NCBI RefSeq assembly: GCF_002760655.1
Contig: NZ_PDOC01000001.1
Span: forward strand, 496,001-560,000
From: Massilia eurypsychrophila
Lineage (GTDB): Bacteria; Pseudomonadota; Gammaproteobacteria; Burkholderiales; Burkholderiaceae_D
Reading direction: 5' to 3'
DNA length: 64,000 bases
The translations under genes and the position numbers were made by a program. Under the pieces are notes generated by a model, which saw nothing but the letters and a program-made list of their open reading frames with translations, was not told the DNA's origin and did no database searches. Shown in pieces: positions 8,574-17,236 of the stretch (position 1 is its first letter; each line of letters begins with the position of its first letter).

Positions 8574-9440
8574 TTACTTTTTGTTTTTGCGGCTGCGAGC
8601 AGTTGCTACGCCAGCCAGTGCCAGGCCGAACAGTGCCAGCGACGCTGGCTCTGGAACTTCGGTGATGGCGTTGCTGAAAGTGGTCGCGCCGCTTTCGTCG
8701 GTGATGGCGAATGCGGTGCCATCGGTGGCCAGGCCGCCGGTGTTGTTGTTAAACGAGTTGAACGTCAGCGTGTAGAACGGGTCTGGCTTGACGAAGAACG
8801 CCGAGCCTGCAGCGGTCAGCGCGATGTTGGTGTTGACGTTCTGGTAAGCGCCACCCAGTGTGTTCAGACCAGCAACGCCGTAGGCGAAGTTGCCCGATGC
8901 CAGCAGGACCTGGGTGCCGACGCCGGTGACGGTCGGATCAGCTGCGAGCGTCGCTTCGGTGAAGAGAGCAGCGCCGTCAGCAATAGCGTCAGCGAACAGG
9001 TTCAGGTTGATCGAGGTCACGCTGCACTCGACGCCGACGGACAGGGCGCTGGCGCACGAGAACGTCTGGGTGAAGGTAGCGTACAGGTTGTAGCCCTGGA
9101 CAGTGCCGAATGGGGTGATCAGATCTACACCGAGGTAGCTGTCGTTGATGTTGCTGCTGGCCAGTGCAAATCCGCTGTACTGGATGTAGCCAGTGCCGGT
9201 GTAGTTAAAGCCAGGACCGGCTTGGGTCAGCAGGCGAACGGTCGAGTTACCGACGATTTTGTCAGCGTCGAATTGAGCGGCTGGGGTCGGTGCTACAGGC
9301 GTACCATTGACGCTGACCAGACCGTTGCTGGTTGGATCGACGGTGAAGACCATGCCGGCGTTAGCGTTGGCAGCGGCGAAAACGCCGACAGCCAGTACTG
9401 CTTTGACGATGGTGCGCAGGCGAGGGGTAAATTTGATCAT
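8574..9440 (-). CDS. PEP-CTERM sorting-domain protein
   Basis: 288 aa. It has an N-terminal signal peptide ('AVLAVGVFAAANANA', about 15-29), a beta-rich low-complexity ectodomain with one Cys pair, and a complete C-terminal sorting signal: 'VPEPASLALFGLALAGVATARSRKNKK' in three parts (PEP motif, TM helix, basic tail), the site recognised by exosortase. A good ribosome site GGAGAGTT lies 7 nt before the ATG. It is monocistronic, with a sigma-54 type promoter upstream and a terminator downstream. Exosortase itself is not in the window. The ectodomain family is not recognised. Confidence 0.9.
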   Translation of the reverse strand: MIKFTPRLRTIVKAVLAVGVFAAANANAGMVFTVDPTSNGLVSVNGTPVAPTPAAQFDADKIVGNSTVRLLTQAGPGFNYTGTGYIQYSGFALASSNINDSYLGVDLITPFGTVQGYNLYATFTQTFSCASALSVGVECSVTSINLNLFADAIADGAALFTEATLAADPTVTGVGTQVLLASGNFAYGVAGLNTLGGAYQNVNTNIALTAAGSAFFVKPDPFYTLTFNSFNNNTGGLATDGTAFAITDESGATTFSNAITEVPEPASLALFGLALAGVATARSRKNKK

Positions 9441-9564
9441 GGTAACTCTCCAATTAATTCGAATGATGTTCTAAATGTTTTTATTGCTGCTCAACACTAT
9501 GGCGGTTAAACTTGTTTCGCCTGATGTTTAGCGCTGCTGTTTTGTCTGACTACGATCAACATAA

Positions 9565-9580
9565 AGCAATCATCGTGCCA
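9565..9580 (-). promoter_or_regulatory. Sigma-54 (RpoN) promoter of the PEP-CTERM gene
   Basis: On the minus strand TGGCACGATGATTGCT matches the consensus TGGCAC-N5-TTGCW perfectly, with GG-N10-GC. It is about 125 bp upstream of the PEP-CTERM start, leaving a 5' leader of roughly 110 nt. The rest of the 315-bp gap 9441-9755 is AT-rich and shows no gene. In related bacteria PEP-CTERM genes are activated by RpoN with the PrsK/PrsR two-component system. Confidence 0.75.
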
Positions 9581-9755
9581 CCATATGCGGGATGTATACG
9601 AATCAAGGACTTACGATCACAGCCTCGTGTTTTTGATCGGTTAGAAAATCGTACTGTAAGAAATCTCGACACCACTACTCAATTATATTTTCCGGGTGGC
9701 ATCTATCCGCGCCGCCGCTCTCCGATCTGCGCAGCATCGAATAATAGGAATCACA

Positions 9756-10631
9756 ATGCCTAGTCCACAACTGGTTCAATCGGTCATCCGAGAGTTGTTC
9801 ACTTCCGAGCGCAGCCCACGCCGTACCGAGCCCGATCTGGTGATGGACGATCCGGCCAATGTCGCCGCGTATGTCGAGGCGGGCCGCGAGCACGCGGTGA
9901 TGGCGCCGGTCTACTTGTTTCATGCCGCTAATATCTGCGAAGTGATCCGGCCCGGCGACACCGTCGTCGACCTGGCCTGCGGACCGGCCAACCAGCTGGC
10001 GATGGTGGCGCGGCTCAATCCGCTAACAACCTTTATCGGCGTCGACCTGTCGCCGCCGATGCTGGCGCAGGCGCAGGAGCTGATCACGCGCCAGGGCCTG
10101 ACCAACGTGACGTTTCGCCACGGCGACATCACCGACCTGTCGATGTTCGCCGACGGCTCGATCGATGCGGTGGTGTCGACGATGGCGCTGCACCACCTGC
10201 CCGACAGCGATTGCCTGGCGCGCACGTATGCGGAAGTGGCGCGCATCCTGAAGTCCGGCGGCGGCATTTACATGGTCGACTTCGGTCACCTGAAGGCGCA
10301 GCGCAGCATCGACTATTTCGGCAACCAGTACGCCGACCGCCAGCCGGCGTTGTTTACCGAGGACTACATCAATTCGCTGCACGCGGCGTTCTATCCGGAC
10401 CAGTTCCGCGCGGCGGCGGCGCCGCTGCTGCAGCGCGCCAAGCTGTATGCGACGATTGCGCTGCCGTTCATGGTGGCGCTGAAAAGCCCGGCGCGGCGCG
10501 GCGACGATCCGGCGCTGCGCACGACACTGGCGGAGATGAAGAAGAATTTGCCGCAGTGGCATCATGCCGACATCGCCGACCTGATCCGTCACTTCGGCAT
10601 GAACGGCATGCGCTGCGCGCTGTTGCCGTAA
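9756..10631 (+). CDS. Class I SAM-dependent methyltransferase
   Basis: 291 aa from ATG 9756, which has AGGAA 5 nt upstream; an upstream in-frame start at 9696 is not supported. Motif I is 'TVVDLACGPANQLAM' (about 73-87), the acidic motif II 'FIGVDLSPPML', and 'DAVVSTMALHHLPDSD' the post-motif region, as in UbiE/Methyltransf_11 and 25 families. The C-terminal 100 residues are helical and not assigned. It converges with the nitroreductase gene (19 bp between stops), so it is not co-transcribed with the acyl-amino acid genes, although it may act on their product. The substrate is unknown. Confidence 0.8.
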   Translation: MPSPQLVQSVIRELFTSERSPRRTEPDLVMDDPANVAAYVEAGREHAVMAPVYLFHAANICEVIRPGDTVVDLACGPANQLAMVARLNPLTTFIGVDLSPPMLAQAQELITRQGLTNVTFRHGDITDLSMFADGSIDAVVSTMALHHLPDSDCLARTYAEVARILKSGGGIYMVDFGHLKAQRSIDYFGNQYADRQPALFTEDYINSLHAAFYPDQFRAAAAPLLQRAKLYATIALPFMVALKSPARRGDDPALRTTLAEMKKNLPQWHHADIADLIRHFGMNGMRCALLP

Positions 10632-10650
10632 GACGAAAGAAGCGCTGCGG

Positions 10651-11718
10651 CTAGCGCTGCAGCAGTTCTTCCAGCGGGCGCCGCTCCGAGCGCGCGCGCG
10701 CGACGGGGCCGGCGCCGAGCCGGCCCATGTAGACTGGAAACGCATTGCCGTTGAAGATCAGCTTGGCCGTCTGCTCCTGCAGGCGGGCGGCGCGGCCATG
10801 CAGGTTTTTTGCATGCGTGAAATGGCGCTCTTCGCGCACATACTTCGAAAAAATCAGCGGCGTCATTTCCGGCTGCATCACCAACCCGAGCTCGGTCAGC
10901 GTCAGCCAGTAGCGCTGCACGGCGCGGCCGGCGGCGACGTAATCGTCGATCGTCTGCGGCTGACGCCTGGCCTTGATGACGAAGTGGGCGGCGCAGGCGA
11001 TACCCGGCACGAAATCCATTTGCAGGCGCGGCGCCCAGGTGCCCATCAACGTGTTCATCATCGACAGCCGGCCCCAGCTGACCATTGCCCACTTCATCAG
11101 CTTCAGGGTGGCGGCATCGACGCCGAGGGCCTGGTCGGGCACGCGGTCGTCGCTGCGCTCGACACCCCAGTGGATGATGCGGCGGTGCACTTCGTATGCT
11201 TCGGGCATCGTCAGGCGCAGCTTGGCGTTGTTGAACATTATCCGCGCGGTGCGGAACTTGACGCGCAGTCCTTCCAGCCACTGCACTTCGTAGTCGTCGC
11301 CGACGGCGTGCTCGAGGGCGAGCTTTTCGGCTGCCGTCAGGGCCCGCGTTTTCATCGGCCGGCGCTGCACGCTGCGCACCGCGATCGACCCGAGCAAGGG
11401 ACTTGGCGTGACGGCGGCGTCGGCCACCAGCTCGACGTCGAACAGGTAGCGGTGTTCGGCGCCGCTGTCGCGCCGCGTGATGTCGGCGCGCAGGCCGTGC
11501 GCGCTGGCGGCAATGGCGATCGTCTCGAGCAGGGCGCCGAGCGAAATCTGGCTCGGATGGCCGTCGAGGTCGTAGACGCAGTCCTCACGTGTGTCGAAGC
11601 CGTGCACGACGAAGCGGGCGCTGTCGATCAGCTCGAAGCGCCAGCACTGGGTGTTGTCGCCCGAAGGCGCCCAGCGCGCCAGTTCGAGGATCTGACGGAT
11701 CACGGACGGTTCGCTCAT
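10651..11718 (-). CDS. Nitroreductase-family protein
   Basis: 355 aa from ATG 11718. The start is fixed by its 4-bp ATGA overlap with the end of the ThiF gene; the open frame runs further upstream only because it shadows that gene. The N-terminus 'ILELARWAPSGDNTQCWRFEL' is the FMN-binding nitroreductase signature. The middle and C-terminal parts ('AYEVHRRIIHWGVERSDDRVPDQALGV', 'TELGLVMQPEMTPLIFSKYVREE') are longer than classical NfsB-type enzymes and resemble the larger Rv3131-like branch. It is co-translated with the E1-like ThiF protein, so a redox or ring-forming step on an adenylated substrate is an inference. Confidence 0.78.
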   Translation of the reverse strand: MSEPSVIRQILELARWAPSGDNTQCWRFELIDSARFVVHGFDTREDCVYDLDGHPSQISLGALLETIAIAASAHGLRADITRRDSGAEHRYLFDVELVADAAVTPSPLLGSIAVRSVQRRPMKTRALTAAEKLALEHAVGDDYEVQWLEGLRVKFRTARIMFNNAKLRLTMPEAYEVHRRIIHWGVERSDDRVPDQALGVDAATLKLMKWAMVSWGRLSMMNTLMGTWAPRLQMDFVPGIACAAHFVIKARRQPQTIDDYVAAGRAVQRYWLTLTELGLVMQPEMTPLIFSKYVREERHFTHAKNLHGRAARLQEQTAKLIFNGNAFPVYMGRLGAGPVARARSERRPLEELLQR

Positions 11719-12629
11719 TTTGCCGCCGCCATGCGGGCGAACTGGCGCTTGCCGATCGCAATGGCGATGCGGTGCAGCCAGTTGTTGTTGCCCCACGGGC
11801 GCCAGGTGCGCGCCAGCCGGTTGCGGTAGGCGTCGAACTGCAGCCCGTGCGGCGCGGCATGCACGTCGCCGCGGCCGAGCAGGATCTTCAGCGCTTCGGT
11901 GGCGGCGATGCCGGCGCACAGCTGGCAGGCCATGAAGGTCGACGGCCCGCGCCGTTCGGCGAAATTGACCGCCGACGGCTCGACCAGGTAAGGGCGATGC
12001 AGGCCGGCCGGCGCCAGGCCGACGACGAAGCGGATCGCCTTGTCTTCCTCGGGCAAGCTGCCCCAGCGGAAGTATTCTTCGAACGTCATCTTGCCGGGCA
12101 TGAAGTTGAGCAATGCGGCGCCCATGCCCAGCGGCGCCACCGTGGTGGCCGGAATGCCGCGCTCGGCGCACAGGGCGAAGGTTTTCTGGCGGATGTCGAA
12201 GGCAAAGAAATCGAGGCCGTCGATGTACAGGTCGACGCCGTCGAGGAAGGCGGGCAGGTTGCCCGCATCGATGCCCTTGTCGAAAATCTTGATGTCGAGT
12301 TCGGGATTGACGTCGCGCGCCATGCGCGCCATCACCGCCGCCTTCGGCTGGCCCAGGGTCGAGACGTTGGCGCCGACCTGGCGGTTGAAGTTGACGTAGT
12401 CGAAGCTGTCGAAATCGGCGATGTGAAAGCTGCCGATCCCCAGCCGCACCAAGGTCATCAGGTGAACGCCGCCGACGCCGCCGCCGCCGGCGATCGCCAC
12501 CCGCTTGCCGCGCAGGCTGGCCTGCTCGGCCTTGGTGACCCAGCCGATGTTGCGCGCGAACGCTTCCTCATAAGGAAAGGACGACTCCGCGGCGGTTGCG
12601 GCGGAACTTGGCTGGAGAGATGATTTCAT
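11715..12629 (-). CDS. ThiF/MoeB-like E1 adenylyltransferase
   Basis: 304 aa. The Rossmann ATP-binding loop is 'VAIAGGGGVGGVHLMTLVRLG' with the E1 signature 'FDSFDYVNFNRQVGA' (Asp, Asn, Arg-Gln that hold ATP and Mg). 'ERGIPATTVAPLGMGAALL' follows. The paired CxxC zinc site of MoeB/ThiF is absent; only one CxxC ('MACQLCAGIAATEALK') is seen. E1-like enzymes adenylate a C-terminal or free carboxylate. No ubiquitin-like partner is encoded in this operon, but a MoaD-like protein ending in Gly-Gly lies 4.3 kb away. It overlaps the nitroreductase gene by 4 bp and follows the N-acyl amino acid synthase gene by about 58 bp. Confidence 0.82.
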   Translation of the reverse strand: MKSSLQPSSAATAAESSFPYEEAFARNIGWVTKAEQASLRGKRVAIAGGGGVGGVHLMTLVRLGIGSFHIADFDSFDYVNFNRQVGANVSTLGQPKAAVMARMARDVNPELDIKIFDKGIDAGNLPAFLDGVDLYIDGLDFFAFDIRQKTFALCAERGIPATTVAPLGMGAALLNFMPGKMTFEEYFRWGSLPEEDKAIRFVVGLAPAGLHRPYLVEPSAVNFAERRGPSTFMACQLCAGIAATEALKILLGRGDVHAAPHGLQFDAYRNRLARTWRPWGNNNWLHRIAIAIGKRQFARMAAAK

Positions 12630-12687
12630 TCTGGGCTAGGGAGACGGTGCCGAACGGCGGTGCGGCGAAGGCGGCTGCCTGCGCAGC

Positions 12688-13470
12688 TCAAGCGGCGTGT
12701 TGCTCGTGGTCGACGCGCAGCAGGCGGTTGAGAATACCGGCTTCCTCGCGTGGCGAAAAGAAATAGGGGTAGAACGAGCGTTCGGCCGTGTCGCTGCCGA
12801 AGGTGCCGCCATGCTTGCCGATCTGTTCGGTGACGTATTCGAGATTAACGCGCAGCAGAAAGGCCGGCGCGTTGACGCGCGGATTGTTGCGCATTTCCGC
12901 TTCGCGCTGAAAGCCGAGCATGTGCTCGTAGAAGCGGCGGTGGCGCGGATTGACCTCGATGAGGATGTCGGTGCAATTGTGGATGTCGCGCGCATAGATG
13001 ACGGCCAGGTGGAACAGGTTGGCCAGCGCGGTCTTCGACTTGACCTGGGTGTCGAACGCAAACTTGGTAAATTCACACAGTTTCGCGCCGCGCATGCGAT
13101 GCGCGTCCATCTCGGGCTTGAACACCTGGTCGGCCATCAGTCCGATCGGTGAATCGATGCCGATCGTCAGCGTGCCAATGACTTCGCCATTGTCGGTCGC
13201 TGTCAACGTGATCCGGTTTGGATCGTCGTTGAACTGGTGGGTTCCGGCATAGCCGCGCCAAGCGTACATCTTGCTGATGAGCAGGCTGGCGGAATTCCGG
13301 CCTTCCGCAGTGTCGGTCAGCCGGATACCGTAATTATCTTGATTCACGATAATATCCTCGTATTCGGTGGACGCTATAGTAGCCTGTTCCGTCATAACTT
13401 GCGCGGGTGAATCGGACTCAAGCGAATCCTGGGTTAACTCGAGAGCAACCTCTGCAGCCATGGTATTCAC
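12688..13470 (-). CDS. PEP-CTERM/exosortase-associated N-acyl amino acid synthase (FeeM-like)
   Basis: About 260 aa. The GNAT-like FeeM/NasY fold is seen in 'GYAGTHQFNDDPNRITLTATDNGEVIGTLTIGIDSPIGL', 'GAKLCEFTKFAFD' (acyl-binding strand) and 'CTDILIEVNPRHRRFYEHMLGF'. The family condenses an acyl chain from acyl-ACP with an amino acid, and members are known to be linked to exosortase loci. I place the start at GTG 13470 because GGTGAGGA sits just upstream; ATG 13491 and ATG 13461 are in frame and possible. It is downstream of prsT on the same strand with an 11-bp-stem hairpin between them, and upstream of thiF/nitroreductase. Confidence 0.85.
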   Translation of the reverse strand: MNTMAAEVALELTQDSLESDSPAQVMTEQATIASTEYEDIIVNQDNYGIRLTDTAEGRNSASLLISKMYAWRGYAGTHQFNDDPNRITLTATDNGEVIGTLTIGIDSPIGLMADQVFKPEMDAHRMRGAKLCEFTKFAFDTQVKSKTALANLFHLAVIYARDIHNCTDILIEVNPRHRRFYEHMLGFQREAEMRNNPRVNAPAFLLRVNLEYVTEQIGKHGGTFGSDTAERSFYPYFFSPREEAGILNRLLRVDHEQHAA

Positions 13471-13518
13471 GGGATCCTCACCATTTCTCATTGCGTTCGT
13501 GCAGCGAAGTAGCGTGTG

Positions 13519-13547
13519 CCGGTGACCGTCGCTGCAACGGTCACCGG
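13519..13547. repeat. Perfect 11-bp inverted repeat between prsT and acyl synthase gene
   Basis: CCGGTGACCGT (13519-13529), 7-nt loop, ACGGTCACCGG (13537-13547). No T run follows on either strand, so it is not a standard intrinsic terminator. It could be an mRNA processing or stability hairpin separating prsT from the downstream genes, or a protein-binding palindrome. Confidence 0.6.
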
Positions 13548-13585
13548 CATTGTATTCGATTACATTTGCTTACCAAAAAGATGCT

Positions 13586-16351
13586 TTAAAGTACCTTCAG
13601 CAAGGCCTTAGCTTCTTCCATTTGGGCGAAGGGCTTATTGTCCGAGAGCAACTTGTTCAATTCTAGCTTGGCATTGGCCTTATCGCCAGACTTATTCAGT
13701 GCAACCGCCAGGTGGTAGCGGAACTCGGTGGCCGCCGGCGCCAGCGCGACGGCGCGCTTGAGGATCGGCAGCGCACGCGCGGTGTTGCCCTGCTCGACGA
13801 GCATCCAGCCGAGCGTATCCATCACGGCCGGGCTCTCGGGTGCGGCGGCCAGCGCCTTTTCGGCCGTCGGCAAAGCGCGCGCGTCGCCCAGTTGCTGGTA
13901 GGTCCAGGCCAGGTTGTTCAGCGCCACCGGGCTGCCTGGCGCGATCTTCAGCACCGCCTCGAACTGGGTTGCGGCCTGCTTGTACTGCTTGCTCGCGAGC
14001 GACATTTCAGCGACGTAGGCGGCGATGATGACATCGTTCGGATTGGCCGCCTGCCATTGCTGCAGGCGCGGCATCGGATCCTTGCCGGTCGCCTTCATCA
14101 CCTCGGAGATCTTGACCAGCATCTGCGGCGTCTTGGCATTGGCAAACGCCTTTTCCATCGCCGCCAGCGCCAGCGCCGGCTTCTTCAAGCCGAGCTGCAG
14201 CTCGCCTTCCATCATGAACCCGGCGGCCGACTTCGGATCGAGCCGCTGCACTTCGCGCACGATGGCCATCGCCTCGTTCGAATTGCCTTTCCGCATTGCC
14301 AGCTCGGCCAGCGCGACGCGCGCCGGCAGGTAGGACGGATCGGCCGCGCTGGCGCGCTTCAGGTCCTGCACCGCGGCCGGCTCGTTTTTCATCATCATGT
14401 GCACCGACGCCAGGCGCATGTGGACGGCGGGCGCCTTCGGCGTCAGGCCGGCCAGCTTGCTGTACGTCTCGAGCGCGCCGGCCTGGTCCTTGTTGACCAG
14501 CTGCATCTGGCCCATCATGTCGAGCACGGCGGGATTGGTCGGATTGGCCGTTTGCAGCTTGCTCATCAGGCTGAGCGCTTTTTGCTCCTGCTTGTTGCGC
14601 GCGTAGTGCTCGGCCAGCTTGATGGCCGGATCGACCGCCTCCGGCTTTTCGGCGGCGGCTTTTTCCAGCCAGCTGCCAGCCTGGGCCGGCTGGTTGCGCA
14701 CGGCGGCAACCTCGGCCAGCGCCATCATGGCCGGCACGTTTTTCTTGTCTTTCTCGAGGACCGCTTCGAAGCGCTTCTGGGCCGCCTCGGGCTTGCGGTC
14801 CTGCATGTCGAGGCGCGCCAGGTTGGCCACCGCCGGGAAAAACGTCGGCTGCAGCGCAACGGCTTTTTCGAAGCTGGCGCGGGCGCCGGCCATGTCGCCC
14901 TTGGCGACCGACACGCCGCCTTTCAGGTTGTGCACCTGTGGATCTTGCGGATGGGCTTTTTCGAGCGCCAGTGCGGCGGCCATCGCCTTGTCGTAGTGCT
15001 TCAGCGCCATTTCGGTCTGCACCAGCGTGACGCCGGCGCGCGTCGATTTCGGGTCGAGCGAGGCGGCCGCTTCGAGTTCGGTGACGGCGCCGGCCTGGTT
15101 GCCCTGGGCCAGTTTCGACAGGCCGAGCGAAGTGCGCAGGTCGGCCGATTTCGGCTCCAGCGCGCTGGCTTTTTCGAAGAATTCAGCGGCCTTGCCGTAG
15201 TCCTTGTTCTGCATGTGCGACTGGCCGGCCAGCGCCATCAGTTGCGGGTCGAGCGAGGCTTCCTTCGTCAGCGGCGCCAGCAGCGCGAGGGCATCGGCCG
15301 GCTGCGCGCCCTTGAGCATCGCATGGGCCAGCAGCTTGCGCGCCGCCGCGTCTTGCGGGAACGCTTCGAGGTATTTCTTCAGGTGGGCTTCGGCTTGCTG
15401 GGTGGCGCCGGTGCGCAGTTCCAGCTGGCCGGCCAGCAACAGGCTCGGCATGTGATCGGGCGCCACGCCGAGCACTTTCGTCACCCCGTCCAGCGCCGGC
15501 TGCAGTTTTTCCCGGCGGGCATCGAGCAGCGCCTGCACATACGTGATCATCAGGTTACCAGGCGCATACTTGCGCGCCGTCTTCAGGTCTGCCTCGGCGA
15601 CGTCGTACTTGCCGTCGCCGATTTCGATGTATGCTTTTTCGATGTAGGCGCTGCGGTGCGTCGGGCGCAGCTTGATCGCCTGCTCGTAGCCCTTGCGCGC
15701 TTCGGCCGGCTTGCCGTGCTTGCGCAGCAGCATTGCGTTGACCATCCACACTTCCGGATTGGTCGGGTCCTTGACCAGGCTTTCGGCCGAATAGCGGTCG
15801 GCGCCGGCGATATCGTTCTGCGTCAGCGCATACATCGTCATGCCGATCAGCGCGCCGCCGGCGTCGCCTTGCAGCGCCAGCGCCTGGTCGTACGCCGCTT
15901 TTGCCTTGGGCGCATCACGCAGCGCCAGGTAGGCGTTGCCGCGCATGGTCGACAGCTGCGCCGACCTGGCGGCCGCCGCCTCCGGGATTTCATCGAGCAC
16001 CTTCTGGAACTGGTTGGTGGCGATCAGACTCTTGCCCAGCAGCGGCATGGTGCGCTCGGCCGGGATGCCCAGGCTGCTCGCCTTGCGCACTTCCTTTTCG
16101 GCCGAGACGGCGTCGCCGCTGTCGCTGTACAGGGTGGCGAGCAGCATGCGCGCTTCGCCGTCTTCAGGACTCTTGGCGACGGCATTCTTCAGCTGGATCA
16201 GGGCGGCCTTGGTATCGCCCTTTTGCTGGTATTGCTTGGCATCGGCCAACAAGGTTTCGGTCGTTTCGGTACGGCTGCAGGCGCTGATGGCTACGCTCAG
16301 GAGCAAGGTGAGGAGGAGTGCGGCGTTTTTCGATCGCGTCTGGACGGCCAT
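13586..16351 (-). CDS. prsT: PEP-CTERM system TPR-repeat lipoprotein PrsT
   Basis: 921 aa from ATG 16351, preceded by AAGGGAA; an upstream in-frame ATG at 16393 would put a charged leader before the signal. A lipoprotein signal 'LLLTLLLSVAISAC' has its lipobox Cys near residue 25. The rest is about 20 tetratricopeptide repeats (for example 'DAKQYQQKGDTKAALIQLKNA', 'TALGWMLVEQGNTARALPIL'-like units to the C-terminus). PrsT is the standard TPR lipoprotein of exosortase A systems, encoded near the PrsK/PrsR regulators or the exosortase. Here it heads the gene run leading to the N-acyl amino acid synthase. Confidence 0.9.
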   Translation of the reverse strand: MAVQTRSKNAALLLTLLLSVAISACSRTETTETLLADAKQYQQKGDTKAALIQLKNAVAKSPEDGEARMLLATLYSDSGDAVSAEKEVRKASSLGIPAERTMPLLGKSLIATNQFQKVLDEIPEAAAARSAQLSTMRGNAYLALRDAPKAKAAYDQALALQGDAGGALIGMTMYALTQNDIAGADRYSAESLVKDPTNPEVWMVNAMLLRKHGKPAEARKGYEQAIKLRPTHRSAYIEKAYIEIGDGKYDVAEADLKTARKYAPGNLMITYVQALLDARREKLQPALDGVTKVLGVAPDHMPSLLLAGQLELRTGATQQAEAHLKKYLEAFPQDAAARKLLAHAMLKGAQPADALALLAPLTKEASLDPQLMALAGQSHMQNKDYGKAAEFFEKASALEPKSADLRTSLGLSKLAQGNQAGAVTELEAAASLDPKSTRAGVTLVQTEMALKHYDKAMAAALALEKAHPQDPQVHNLKGGVSVAKGDMAGARASFEKAVALQPTFFPAVANLARLDMQDRKPEAAQKRFEAVLEKDKKNVPAMMALAEVAAVRNQPAQAGSWLEKAAAEKPEAVDPAIKLAEHYARNKQEQKALSLMSKLQTANPTNPAVLDMMGQMQLVNKDQAGALETYSKLAGLTPKAPAVHMRLASVHMMMKNEPAAVQDLKRASAADPSYLPARVALAELAMRKGNSNEAMAIVREVQRLDPKSAAGFMMEGELQLGLKKPALALAAMEKAFANAKTPQMLVKISEVMKATGKDPMPRLQQWQAANPNDVIIAAYVAEMSLASKQYKQAATQFEAVLKIAPGSPVALNNLAWTYQQLGDARALPTAEKALAAAPESPAVMDTLGWMLVEQGNTARALPILKRAVALAPAATEFRYHLAVALNKSGDKANAKLELNKLLSDNKPFAQMEEAKALLKVL

Positions 16352-16549
16352 GTAATTTCCCTTTTTCGGGTCGCAGCGGCAAAACGCCGGCAACCAATTC
16401 GATAATATTTAGTCACCTAGTAGCTAATAATACCCCAAAGAACGCACTTGTTGTCCAGGGTAACGAATTGGTGTTGCAAATCTGGCTTGGCGGCCGCACG
16501 GCAGCGGCCAAGCGTGGTGGTTTGGCACTGTTTTGACGGCGTCACCCGA

Positions 16550-16855
16550 CTATTCAGGCTTGCGCAGGCGCGCCAGCAAGGCCTCGACGCCGTCGCCGAC
16601 CGGCAAGCCGTGGCGGCGCAGCAATTGCAGGTGCAGCACCAGGTTTTCCAGCACCAGCTTGGCCGACACCGCGAGCAGGGTCAGCAGGCGGTCCTCGGTG
16701 CTGAAGTTTTCCATCGCCGCGGCCATCTCGCACAGGTGCGACGCCACCAGCTCGCGCAGTTCGTCCTCGGCAAAGGGCAGGTCGGCAAAATCGATCGGGT
16801 CTTCCTGTTCCACTTCGTGCATCAGCGCAGCTAACTGCTCGGGCTTGATCGGCAT
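16550..16855 (-). CDS. Conserved hypothetical helical protein
   Basis: 101 aa from ATG 16855, which has GGAG 7 nt upstream; an upstream start at 16885 is less well placed. It is acidic and mainly helical ('EQLAALMHEVEQEDPIDFADLPFAEDELRELVASHLCEMAAAMENF'). There is no signal peptide and no recognised domain. It is divergent from the MoaD-like gene and separated from prsT by about 200 bp, so it is probably expressed on its own. I do not recognise its function. Confidence 0.6.
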   Translation of the reverse strand: MPIKPEQLAALMHEVEQEDPIDFADLPFAEDELRELVASHLCEMAAAMENFSTEDRLLTLLAVSAKLVLENLVLHLQLLRRHGLPVGDGVEALLARLRKPE

Positions 16856-16966
16856 GGCACTCTCCGCGGGTTTGCTCGCTTCCATTTTAGGCCAGCAGGG
16901 CCGGCGGAATCGGCTAAAATCGTCGTCACTGGCTTATTCGTCATTATTGTCATAGGCGGCACCGCG

Positions 16967-17236
16967 ATGGCGCGACTGTACTTTACCCGGCAACTGGCGC
17001 GCTTCACGGCGCTGCCGCAGGTCGACAGCACGGCCGGCGACCTGCGCGGCGCGCTCGAGACCGCCTTCGCCGTCAATCCGGCGCTGCGTGGCTACGTGCT
17101 CGACGACCAGGGCCACCTGCGCGAGAACGTCGTCATCTTCATCGATGCGCGCCGCTGCAGCGAGCGGGTGGCGCTGAGCGACGTCCTGCAACCCGACAGC
17201 AAGGTCTACGTGCTGCAAGCACTTTCCGGAGGTTAA
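16967..17236 (+). CDS. MoaD/ThiS-family ubiquitin-like sulfur-carrier protein
   Basis: 89 aa with the beta-grasp pattern of MoaD ('ARLYFTRQLARFTAL', 'GDLRGALETAFAVNPALRGYVLDDQGHLRENVVIFIDARR', 'DSKVYVLQALSGG') and the required C-terminal Gly-Gly. In MoaD/ThiS the terminal Gly is adenylated by an E1-like enzyme and thiocarboxylated, or in some bacteria conjugated. No moaE or thiG is next to it. Instead, its stop codon abuts directly the ATG of an Asp-box propeller gene, so the two are translationally coupled. The nearest E1-like gene in the window is the ThiF protein at 11.7-12.6 kb. Confidence 0.85.
   Translation: MARLYFTRQLARFTALPQVDSTAGDLRGALETAFAVNPALRGYVLDDQGHLRENVVIFIDARRCSERVALSDVLQPDSKVYVLQALSGG

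Noticed and set aside
13712-16405. 897-codon plus-strand open frame
   Set aside because: Antisense shadow of prsT caused by high GC.
16501-16540. Sigma-54 site upstream of prsT (TGGCACTGTTTTGAC)
   Set aside because: It is on the opposite strand and lacks GC at the -12 position.
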